Source: Antedon mediterranea | Lineage: Eukaryota > Echinodermata > Crinoidea > Comatulida > Antedonidae | Length of the DNA: 64,000 bases | Assembly (NCBI RefSeq): GCF_964355755.1 | Contig: NC_092675.1 | Location: forward strand, 25,584,412-25,648,411 | Direction of reading: 5' to 3' | Shown here: piece by piece, positions 35,032-45,449 of the stretch | Layout of the letters: each line of letters begins with the position of its first letter | Position numbering within the stretch: position 1 is the first letter of the stretch | Notes under the pieces: generated by a model | What the model saw: only the letters and a program-made list of their open reading frames with translations | Databases searched by the model: none | What the model was told of the DNA's origin: nothing | Translations under genes and position numbers: made by a program

Positions 35032-36538
35032 CTTGTCAACTACAGTCTTTCAATTATTATGATCTGATTATAAGCTCTGGTCAGTGATAATTAATAAGCG
35101 TACGTACTTCTATTCATCCAATAAAAATCTTTAACACATGACGAGAATGTGATGTTGGCACGCGGGAAAAAGAGCAGACTATGATTCAAAATGCAAACCG
35201 CAGGCGATCACTGATCACTGGGTTATTACACGAATCTTATTATAATGTAACAAGCATTATGAAAAACAGTATAAATGGTCTATGGTGTACTTCGTTTATC
35301 TACTCTCTATATGAGTAGTGATCATGTCTGCTATTCAAGGTTTTGTCAATTTTATACAAAGTAACTGACGATAGCATTAGTTAATGAGCTACATCGGGAA
35401 ATTTAATCAACTTTGATACCAGATCGAGTAAATTAATATCATCATATTGCAATTTGCATTTTAATTTTCTCGAAATTAAAGAAAATACGGTAGGCATATA
35501 CCCTTATTTTCTCTTTTGAGTTGGGAGAAAAATCCATCAGGTTATTAAGAGGATACAATCGTTTTGACAGCGTGTGTGTGTGTATTAATTTGTTGGTAAT
35601 GGTAGTAAGTTGATTTGTTTAATGGACCACGTGTCTTCAAGTTCATTTTCAAAATAATTGAATCTTCCTTAAAACGTAACTGAGTGACAGGTAATTGTCA
35701 GTGCATATAGTGCATGCTGCGAATTATGTCATATTGGTTCGTCATTAACACATTTTCGTTGTATATGTTTACTATGATAAAGTGGATCCAGGATTATGAA
35801 ATATCCTAAACCTATTGGTTGCATTATCTTTTGCGTCATATATTATATATCACCAGGAATGCGCGAATTATAGACACATGGCATAAGCGCAACGCAAGCA
35901 AGTTGACCAATGAAAAGAGAGTTCGAATAACCCATGTCTTGTGATTGGTTGCGCTTACGTCCTTGTATTGCGTACTAGTGGAAACCAAGCTTACACGTTA
36001 TGTTATTGATTAATTTTAATAAAAACTTTTAAAAATTACAATACCAAAATATGTCACAACACAGAAATAATTTTGTTGAAAACATGAGATTTATTTTTCA
36101 ATTAAAAGTACATGTCACAAAGTACGGTACTGCTGCCTAAAACATTTTACATAATGCATGATATTTTAAATACACTTATTCAAAATATTAATTAAAAACA
36201 TTGTTACAGTTGTATGCCCCACAGCATCTTTATTCATTTCAGTTTGACCTTTTCTAAGGTGACTTGTCTCAAATAAATGAATTAAAAAACTGTCAAGCAT
36301 AGCTATTCTGTAGTAATATGTCTACCGCCACCTATAAAGAGCATCTACACTTAAATTGGTCAGCATGGTCAGCATTATTATAGCATAGTTACGTAATAAA
36401 GTTTTCTAAATATTTTGGCACAATTTTTATATCTTATACAAGTCAATAAGCACCTCTTGTTGTATAAAACAATCTAGTCTAAAAATTGATGTTTACTCTT
36501 TCTCCAAGAACTTATAAATCGCAAACGTTTTTTCCTGG
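35032..36538. other. Intergenic spacer between Ig/FN3 gene and PSMG3
   Basis: Holds the promoter side of the Ig/FN3 gene (just above 35031) and the 3' flank of PSMG3; TTTATT near 36230 is a possible minus-strand polyadenylation signal. A repeat resembling that at 28.1 kb lies at about 35870-35995. No exon was recognised. Confidence 0.45.
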
Positions 36539-37624
36539 TTACCATACTTTACATTGTGATAGACTGTCCATAATCACTTTCATCATTTCAGGTGAATCCT
36601 CTTTTAATGCCAAAGTCAATAACACAGGCTTACTGTTCCCAAGTTGATGTAATTTCAAAGCTATATTTCGACCAAAAACATGAGTGACAGGCTGTAAAAT
36701 AAAGTTAATTTTAAATATTATGAAGTAACATAACATTTTATGAAATTTAAAGTTACATTGGAATTCGCAATAAACATTTAACAATTACCTCATCTTTACC
36801 AATAAGCACTTTGGTTTCAAACAATGATTGCTCCAATCCAGAAGTCTCAGCTTCATTAAATATGTACATCTAAAAGTAATATAAATCCAAAAGCAAATTA
36901 CTAAAAATAATGACAATGCTGTGGGTATCAGTGGCTGGAGCTCAATGGAGATACAAAATAAGTAAAACAGCCAGAAAAATAAGCAGAGCTTTCAGGAAAC
37001 ACCAGCCCTTCATCAGTGAAGAATCACTTTACTAAAAGTAATATAACATATATTATATAAAGCAATTTATTCATTCAATAATTATAATTAAATTATATAA
37101 AGTAAATGCTTCTCAGATAAAGATACAGTACCTAAAAGTAATCACAATCATTATTGTAAAATAAGTCTTACCACTGTGCCTAACTTTTGGAACTGAGTCA
37201 CAACCAGCATCAGTTTGTCAGTAAATGAAGTACAAACTATATCTGTATGTATTCCATTGATCTCTACAGCACTCTGTTAAAACAATTGATTAGGTCCCAA
37301 TTCAAAATCTATATTTTCTTTTATTTCTTTGTTTTGATTCCGCACATCATTTAGTTATCGATAATAGAGTAATTACTGGGTCGAAACGACCTGGCCTGAA
37401 TTTGAATAACAACCAACTGCCGCCTGCTAACGTCTAAACAAATAAAGAATCTATCTAGGTAGGCTAGGCCTAGCCATAGAGTGTCTATATTTCACCACAT
37501 TTTGTAAATGTAGGTAATGTAACTTTAAGTAATATTGTAAATACATTTATATCGTTTAAACTAGCTTTAAACGGATTAATACCTTCTTTGATTGTGGAAC
37601 AATTTCCACGCTACCTGCAGCCAT
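36539..37624 (-). CDS. PSMG3: PSMG3, proteasome assembly chaperone 3
   Basis: PSMG3 (PAC3) pairs with PAC4 and helps assemble the alpha ring of the 20S proteasome. Four exons give 125 aa (human 122): 37624-37583 (MAAGSVEIVPQSKK), 37273-37172 (34 residues, includes GIHTDIVCTSF and LVVTQFQKLGTV), 36869-36789 (27 residues, includes ETKVLIGKDE) and 36691-36539 (50 residues and TAA). All introns are phase 0 with GT-AG borders. The order GVPT..VCT.F, VTQFGK.GT, TKVLLG.DEPL.HVF.KN and C-terminal CQVW of human PSMG3 is matched closely here (PVTHVFGRN, QCKVW). The gene is divergent from the P4HTM-like gene. Intron 2 (36870-37171) carries a copy of the hammerhead-associated repeat. Confidence 0.93.
36882..37020 (+). 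mobile_element. CCAAAGGCAAATTACTG repeat with hammerhead-like end
   Basis: Begins TAAATCCAAAAGCAAATTAC, contains AATGCTGTGGGTATCAGTGG and CAATGGAGATACAAAA, and ends with AACACCAGCCCTTCATCAGT. It matches the copy at 63.69-63.85 kb along its whole length. The minus strand of its right end carries the hammerhead-like core described separately. It lies within PSMG3 intron 2. Such a ribozyme-bearing repeat would fit a Penelope-like retroelement or a retrozyme, but that is inference. Confidence 0.6.
36990..37016 (-). ncRNA. Hammerhead-ribozyme-like core
   Basis: Read on the minus strand: CTGATGA, then AGG, a 10-nt loop, CCT, then GAAA. This is the catalytic-core order of a hammerhead ribozyme (CUGANGA - stem II - GAAA). 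Stem II is only three pairs. Stem III and stem I partners with the UH cleavage site were not found with certainty, so this copy is probably degenerate. Confidence 0.3.
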
Positions 37625-37868
37625 ACTACTTCTGCTCTAAGAAACAATAATAAACAAGTAAGATTAGTTATACATTTTTAAATGTTTTTCCAGATTATAT
37701 GATAACAAAATAACTATAATAATTTTTTTTATAGTTGATGAATATTGTTTTATACAAATAAAATGATTTTTCTCTTGAGTTTGTAATACATTTATATCTT
37801 ATTAAAATACTTTTTTATGATTAGGCATAGGTCAGAGAATTATGTTGACCTGTAAAATGTAAACAGAA
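37625..37868. promoter_or_regulatory. Divergent PSMG3/P4HTM promoter region
   Basis: The two start codons point away from each other and are separated by 244 bp, so both core promoters must lie here unless an upstream non-coding exon exists. The sequence is AT-rich, with an AATAATTTTTTTTATAG block in the middle, and shows no CpG cluster. No specific binding site is claimed. Confidence 0.5.
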
Positions 37869-40800
37869 ATGAGGTTCTGCAAAGTTCTTGATACATTTTT
37901 TATTATTTTATTAATTAATTCAGCTTATTGTGATAGTGAAAATAAGTATTCTGATTCTAAAAAACCTTCTGATGCTTGCAACGGGAAAGAAAACGATCAA
38001 AATGATTACTGTAGCAAATTAGAAGCTAAAAAATTGACACGGCTAGATGGAGTTGAGGTACGTATAGTACCTATTATATAGGGAGGCTAGCCTAGGCTAC
38101 AAAACCTTTAAAAAAAAAATATAGCATTTAATAGATAGGCCGTGCCGGCTCCATGGTTACGTGTGGGGAGAGTAATTTTTGCTAGATAATGATAATATAA
38201 AGGCCTAGGCCTAGTAGATTCTAGAATAATGATTAATTATAATTGCTGGCTCTTGTTTGAGTAGGCCTATAGAAAAATAAATTATATTATATTTTAATAA
38301 TAATATTATTTTTTCAATACAAAAATATAAATAATGTAATTATATTATAATAAGCATGTGTTTGTGACTAATTAGTGTCTATATTCACACAAAAGAATTA
38401 AAATCTCGTTATTTAATTTTATTTAAAACAAGTATGTGTAAAATAAAGTATTTCAGTTTTAGGGTTCAGTATAGATAAAATATTTCCTGTTTTCGTTGTT
38501 TTTTTAAGGTTGGATTCTCTCGTGAAGTGAAGGTAGAAGGAGACAAAATTTTACACCTGTCGACGTTGAATATGAAACCATTACTTTTTGGTAAATAGTA
38601 ATGCATAATGAACTGGTCATCAAAACTTATAAATGCAGTATTAAGGGCACACATTGGGACTCAACAAAGTGTCGACCCTTTAATAGTGTCCCTAGGCCTG
38701 AATTAACAAAGTGTCGACCATTTAATAGTGTCCCCTGAATTAACAAATCGTCCCTTATAGTGACCCCTAATAAGGTTTGACCTTTTCCCTTGTTCGTAAA
38801 GTGTCCCATTAATGAATAGGAATAACAATCTTGGTATAGTAACTTTAAAACCATTTCCCCCCATATGTCTTACATATGTATATGTTTTAATTCCAGAAAT
38901 AAAAGATTTCTTGACCAAAAAAGAATGTAGTCATATTATATCTCTTGCCACCAAAGTTGGAATTAAAAGCAGTGTGACGCATCAGGAGACCAATGTTGAT
39001 GGTATAAGAATTATGGATAATAATGGTGACAAGATGCTGGATATTACAGAGGTAATTTTATTCCCCCTCTTAAGTTCTGTCTACACTATCAAACAAGACA
39101 AGAAAAGTATGATGTGCTCAAATATGGTAGTATTGCTCAAATATGATAGTGATATGACATCATCATGTCTATTGGGCACATCATATTTTTTGTCACATAA
39201 AGTTTGATAGTGTAGACAGAGCTTAACAGGTCTTTCACACATGTTCCGGCACGGTTCCCGTCAGGTGTAAAGACCCTTTTAATAATGAAACTTCCAGTTG
39301 ATTATTTAGAGCATACCTGCCAATATTTTTACCAATGTAAAATTGATAGGTTATCTATGTCAACGCTTGTATTTCACCTGCATGTACAAAGCAAGTAATG
39401 AGAAGAAGATAAATATAATATATTTTTATATTGATTTATAATTTTTTTTTTTTTAGCCTACCATAAAAATAATGTACTCTTTTTATTTTTTAGATGAAAA
39501 TAACAATTGAAGATAATTATGATATTTATCTTGATGATGCTGATATTAGAACACTGTAAGTTGATTTACATCCTTTAAAGTCCATCTAGGCCAAGAAGAA
39601 GCCTACAAAATGCTTTTGTAACTATCCTTCATTAATCATTTAGTTGTCTTTGGTACAGTAGTTTTTCACATTTCTCAGCAGTCTTGATTTTTTTTTAACA
39701 CATCAAATTGTGAGTAACTTGCCAAATTAATTGATGGATAAAGTATTACCATGCTTATTTGAGACTTAGGCAGGGAAAAATTTCATTTGAAAATTTTGTT
39801 TAGCAAAATTGCTAATCAAACTGATTTTTTAGACAAGAAACATAGTTTTGTATTGTATTTTTTGCTACACAATTGTAGAAATGTGTAGCAAAAAGGTTGT
39901 TTTGTATAGCTTTTTGCTATGCTACACTGGTGAAATTATTCCCTGTTAGGGAGGTGACCACTGGACCTAGCTTACCTTGGAATTAGAAGTTATATAGTCA
40001 TTGAAATTCATATTTTTTCACAGTTATGCTGATTTAGAAATTGACCCAAATAAAGATGGTAAGTAAATCTTAATTGGTTTGTAACATTCATTTATTTAAT
40101 TAATCTGTACTACAATAAAATGTTGTATATTTGCACAATATTAGAATATAAACTGTACCCAATGAAATACATATCTGTAAGTGTAAGATTGAACACATTT
40201 ACAAAAGGTGTGAAAGGTATTTCGTTGTTGTTGATTTATATAACCTAATGCCAGGCTTTCACTAAAACCCACTTAAATCTGTGAAAAACCATTTTACCTT
40301 TAAATCAATAAAAATAAATTATAATTTACTAAAATGGTGTAATTTCAAATTGTTTAATTTTAGAGGAATTAGTCTATAGTATGAATATTTATTTTAACTA
40401 AATTCGCATGAGCAATAAAATTCTACTTGATTACTTTTGATTATCTTATAAATACATAATTGTCGTGTTGATTATATTATATTGTGATATGCTTGTTTGT
40501 TATTATCTTTAAAGACATTGTTACCAAAGATGAGATGTTGAAACTTTCTCCCAAGGACTTGAGGGCATACCTGAACAATCTTGTCACGACTTCACCAATT
40601 AAGAAATCTCGCTTCAGTGAACAAGCTTGGATTTTCCCAAATGAACACAAAGATAAGCTGTTGGATACCATTACAGACAGGTGAGGAAATGTACTGTAGT
40701 TTTTCACAACTTTCCTTTTTTTACTAATTCAGATAAAATGGTAGAAGTAAATAATATGAATCCCATATAAATAAATTACCTCCCTCTGAACCATGTTACG

Positions 40801-42005
40801 GCCTATCTGAGGTTTACTGTATGTCAGCTCTTTGAGTGATTTTTTTCTTTTTTGAATATGAGAGACATAGTTATTTACCAATAACTACTTATATTATTAA
40901 AGGTTAAAGAATATTCTTGAACTGCCTCCTGTTTTAATTGACAAATACAATGCCATCCAAGTTGTCCACTATGGCAGACATGGTCACTATAACGCTCACC
41001 AAGATTCTGGATCCACTGACCAACCTTGCTGCCATCTTCACAGCAACAAGAAATGCAGCATCTGTCGATACTTAACGTTCATGCTTTATTTGAATGACGT
41101 TGAGGAGGGCGGTGAGACTGCATTCCCCATCGCTAACAACGAGACATTTAATATTCATGTAAGTGTATCAGTTGTAATGAATTTGCTTCTCAACACCATA
41201 TTGTCAATATGGTCTGTTCAAGATCATTCATTCATTTGTAAATCTTCTAATAGTAACCCACACTCTAATAGTAACCTCCTTCTAATAGTAACCCCCCCCC
41301 CTTCTAATAGTAACCTCCTTCTAATAGTAACCCCCCCCCTTCTAATAGTAACCCCCTTCTAATTGTAACCCCCCCCCCTTCTAATTGTAACCCACACTTT
41401 AATAGTAACCCCTTCTAATAGTAACCCCCACGCCTTCTAATAGTAACCCACACTCTAATAGTAACCCACACTCTAATAGTACCCCCCACCCTTCTAATAG
41501 TAACCCACACTCTAATAGTAACCCCCCCCCCCCCACTTCTAATAGTAACCCACACTCTAATAAGTGTGGGTTACTAATAGAAGGGAGATTACTATTAGAG
41601 TGAGGGTTACTATTAGAAGATTTACGGTGACATATTATAGCTCTCCTTCTATCTCTCTTCTCCAACCAACTTCTCCTGGTGGAACTGTGTATTTTAGCAT
41701 TTTTCATGTTGTATCATTGAACATTGATTTTGTTAATATTATTTGCTATCATATTGTAGACTTTCCGCCAAAGCGGCAACACCCATCTAAACAGCCGATG
41801 CAACCAGGCTAACCTAAGAGTGAAACCAGAGCTAGGAAAAGCTGTTATCTGGTACAATCACTTAGTTGATGAAGAGACTGGATGGCTAGGGGATTTGGAT
41901 GATTACACATGGCACGGAGGATGTCCAGTTACGAAGGGAACAAAATGGATCATGAATCGTTGGATTAATGTGAGTCCGGATAGAGAAATCGATCTCAGGA
42001 TATAA
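37869..42005 (+). CDS. P4HTM: P4HTM-like ER prolyl 4-hydroxylase with EF-hands
   Basis: An Fe(II)/2-oxoglutarate dioxygenase of the transmembrane prolyl 4-hydroxylase family (HIF-P4H-like, ER). Eight exons join to 396 aa: 37869-38057, 38509-38590, 38897-39051, 39494-39555, 40024-40058, 40515-40680, 40903-41158, 41760-42005. The N-terminus has a hydrophobic stretch ([13 protein letters not shown], about 9-21) that reads as a signal peptide. Two EF-hand-like loops follow: [12 protein letters not shown] and DPNKDDIVTKDE. The catalytic domain has the HxD iron ligands (NAHQDSGS), Cys-rich [33 protein letters not shown], and the distal His and 2-oxoglutarate Lys ([14 protein letters not shown]). 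Human P4HTM shows the same order with RYLTVLLYLN and GNLRVKP. It is shorter than human P4HTM (about 500 aa), lacking the long N- and C-terminal extensions. It ends DREIDLRI with no KDEL. Confidence 0.92.
38640..38820. repeat. Dispersed 'AACAAAGTGTC..TTTAATAGTGTCC' repeats
   Basis: AACAAAGTGTCGACC and TTTAATAGTGTCCC occur twice in tandem within P4HTM intron 2, then a more diverged third copy. Related phrases (CCCTATTAAGAGGACAC) occur near 11940 and 55665. This looks like a degenerate mobile element family with short tandem units. Confidence 0.4.
39070..39226. mobile_element. MITE, TTAAGCTCTGTCTACAC family (157 bp)
   Basis: Complete copy in P4HTM intron 3, starting 18 bp after exon 3. Left end TTAAGTTCTGTCTACACTAT and right end ATAGTGTAGACAGAGCTTAA are near-perfect inverted copies that include TTAA at both extremes, so the target site is probably TTAA or TA. 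The interior has CAAATATGGTAGTATTGC and CAAATATGATAGTGATATG. Confidence 0.8.
41240..41630 (+). repeat. Minisatellite, TTCTAATAGTAACCC unit, with inverted end
   Basis: About 20 copies of a 15-18-bp unit, TTCTAATAGTAACCC or CTCTAATAGTAACCCACA with C-runs of variable length, fill P4HTM intron 7. At about 41563 the orientation flips: TGTGGGTTACTAATAGAAG is followed by ATTACTATTAGAGTGAGGG, so the array ends in a hairpin-capable palindrome. Confidence 0.85.
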
Positions 42006-45000
42006 TACATTTTGATTTTCTCACAATAGGTTCATTGATCATGATTCCACTGATCATGATCAAGGCGTGTTATGTGATATAATAACATGATTATCTTAAC
42101 TACTTTAGCATGATCAAGTGGAGCATGATAGAGAAACATGATTAACCTTGTTTAACATGCTGAAATCAATAAATAAGATAATAAATCAGCTATGATTTAG
42201 TACGTCATTCTACACAACCGTATTGGTCAATTTTACATGCCTCATTAGCATAAGTAGTTCATGATCTACTTTCTATTTTTATCATGCTTAACTTATCATG
42301 ATGATAATTAAGTCAAGGTATTTTAAATGAACATAACCATTGTCCCACCCTAGACTGTATTACTTCTGGACAGTTTTTCTAATCTGATTACTTTAAATAA
42401 CAGATAATCTTCTATGAAATCCCCTATCTTCTTTCAGTTGGTACTGTAAGTTTAAAAGCTACTTGGCTCTTTAATTTAAATCAGAACGAGATTTTAAATT
42501 TTAAAAACCAGAAGAATAATGTTACAAATAGTAGATATGTATGTCACTGTATTTTTAAAAGTAAAGTAAAAGTACTTAAAAAATATGCAAATAATTATTT
42601 TGTGCAATAAACTGTTTTCGCGGCGAATTCTGGTTATTATCAATTAGATTAAGATTTGTGACTAGTGCCTTATATAATGTTCTATGTAATTAATAAATAA
42701 TTTTCACCACCGAAGACATATGAAATTATATTTTTTTTTAAAGTATGGAATACTTAGGCCTACTTGACATACATATGCGGTCATGATGATAATTCGTTTT
42801 ATGTATTTTTATAATCATTGTTATTGTTGTAAAATAGATTATATTATTACTTTCCAAGTATTGATAATAGGCCTACAAATATTTTACAGTACCTGCTTTA
42901 TATGCATTATTAATTTTATTTTGTTAACAATTTTTACATTTTTCCTTAGGCCTAATTTTATTTTAAACAAATACAAATTGATTTTTGGTAGGAAGATCGA
43001 TGTACTATAATTATTGTTATTAAGATTATGCTGTATATTTTTAAATGGGCCGATATTATAATAATAATAATAATATTTATTTGGTCATCAATGAAAAAAA
43101 ATAAAATATTGCTTAAAAGAAGAAGAAATATAATCAATTATTAAAATTAAAATCTCGAGTTAGAATATGGGCCGAAATATTAAATAGCACGCCCTCTGTC
43201 GCTTTCTGAATTTTGCTACAAGTATTCATTTTTATTATTGTTTTTCTTGTTTTGAATGAAAGTAAAAGGATGTTAACCATCTTTCTAAAATTCACATAGA
43301 CATTTTGTTTAGATAGTTTTATAATATGGCATAGAAGAGAGAAGGGCGGCCCAGTTAATGCACTTTATTATTTGTCACAATGTTTTATTGTCATTTAAAT
43401 GATTCAGGGAAACTTCTTGGAGCATTTAATTATGAAAAGATTGACTTGTGATTGACTTCAGTTTATAAAATCACCACACCATGTCATGCATGGTCGCCAT
43501 AACTGAAATACATCAGCAATACAATTATACTCGATGAATAGACGGGCATTCCAATGCATCTGTTGGTTGTTTAATCTACGACAGAAAAATCCCCACTGAA
43601 TGCACTTGAACAAAAGAATGAAATACTTGAAACTTCAATGCCTTTTGAAATCGTACTTTAAGTAAATCTTTGAACAAACAACATGCTAAACTCACTGAAA
43701 TTGATGTTGTCTTAACCGAAACCATTATCACAACTGTAATGTGCTTTATACAAATATAACTATGTACCGATAGCGTGGGTACGAAAAGTAATTATTTATA
43801 TTAGGCCTAGTATGTGTGTGTATTCAAACTTTAGGTTGTAATAATAACTCGTGGGTAAAACCGTGTGCAGAGTAACAAAACATAATTGGTTATGCTTGAA
43901 AATCGTCTCGCTTGACTAGTAGACCGATACATCCGTTAACTTTGATCGAATGAAACAACAAGGAGTACTTTCAATCATTGCCAACCGACTGGAGCGTATC
44001 CCCCATAGGAAACTAAAGACACCGTTACAAAAAATGCGTTTAAATGGAATGATGTTTACACATCTATACATGTTTCTTTTTCGTGTACAGTACTTAATTT
44101 TTCGTACAGTAGCATACAACACAGATAGCAGCCTGCTATAAAACGCAATGTCTTTGTCTGCTATTATATTTCATAATTAAAAATTACGATAAAAACGAAC
44201 GGACTCCCGTGAAGTGCGTCTGCTGTGGTCCGAATTGATTTCTATTGTCAAAAAATATTAGTAATTACTTAGTGACAGATATGAATATTAATAAGTCAAC
44301 ATGGTGTTGTGAACACTGTATCACGTGCACTCTGGCATTGAACCTGTCTCATAAACATACGGAAGATGAACTCTTATTGATTTATTTTAATATTAATTCT
44401 ATCAAGAATATTATCAGGCATTATTATTATAATTGATGAGGCACCGGTGGATGATGCGTCATCCGAAAACTGCAAATGCAAGAAGCGGACAGTTTAGGCC
44501 TAAAAAATAGTTTGTTATGGTATACTCTGGTTGATATATCGGGCCCTGAAACAGAGTTAGGCCTACTTAGCTTATGAAAGCAAAATTGTATTTAAATATG
44601 TTTCTCAGGCGGTTCCGTAATCTCTTTTTTCGTAACAAAACAAAAATGGATTGAAATGCAAAAATGTTACGGATGCGGATTTATCTTGAAATTGTTTTAC
44701 TGTACTTGCAATTTCTTATCTAGTAAGACTATATTCACGATATACATTTTACTTTTATTAGAATACTTATACAAAATAATAATCCAATGATTCAAGGAAA
44801 CGTGGCGAAAGACATGTAACCGTACTAGGCCTACTATAAAGATGGCAAGAGTTATAGGCGCGGCTCACCTATGTACAATTAATACTGTACAAATATAAAA
44901 ATGCTATGGAGAAATGCAATGGAATAATATCTGTATTAATAATACAGATATTATTACTGTATACCATCGTAAACACTATTTCCAAAACGGTAAAAGGATG

Positions 45001-45277
45001 GAAATGGATAGATATTGGATTTTATGTTACGATCGATTCTAATTTAATTAGTAACTCATAATACGTTTGCAGTAATCCGAAAGCGGAATATAATAAAACA
45101 CAACACTAACCCTAGTCAAGTACATTTACAAAACGATCAATGAATAATACAATAATAATGGGTGTGACCACTCCTTAAAATAACACATTGTATATAGTTC
45201 ACACTTTTGGTAACTGCTAAATAGCTGATGTATGGAATGTAACAATACAGTAGCTAGAATTCGTCATACCTACTTAC
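42006..45277. other. Intergenic spacer, no gene seen
   Basis: P4HTM 3' flank. Candidate polyadenylation signals AATAAA occur near 42166 and 42605. Otherwise AT-rich with stops in all frames and no recognisable exon. Confidence 0.45.
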
Positions 45278-45449
45278 TTAAGCCTTGTTACACCTAGCAA
45301 TGCATAGGCCTTCAACTACACGTCTCCATCTTACACGGTTCTGGGAAATTCCTTCCTCCACTGTCCTGAGTTGTAGCCTGCATCCTTTCACCTCCTTTTC
45401 CAGTTCTCTACTCCATGTGTTCATTGGGTGTCCTCTATTTCGTTTTCCT
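45278..45449 (-). mobile_element. LINE reverse-transcriptase C-terminal relic
   Basis: The minus strand encodes a 56-codon frame ending in TAA at 45278-45280: GKRNRGHPMNTWSRELEKE, then ISQNRVRWRRVVEGLC. The pattern RG.P..TW.R..E.E........A.DR..WR..V..LC is the standard C-terminus of LINE reverse transcriptases that end in a TWRR...DR.RWR..V motif. No upstream RT domain is present, so this is a short dead fragment. Confidence 0.6.

Noticed and set aside
41399-41707. Minus frame encoding [10 protein letters not shown] repeats
   Set aside because: Shadow of the intronic minisatellite of the P4HTM gene.
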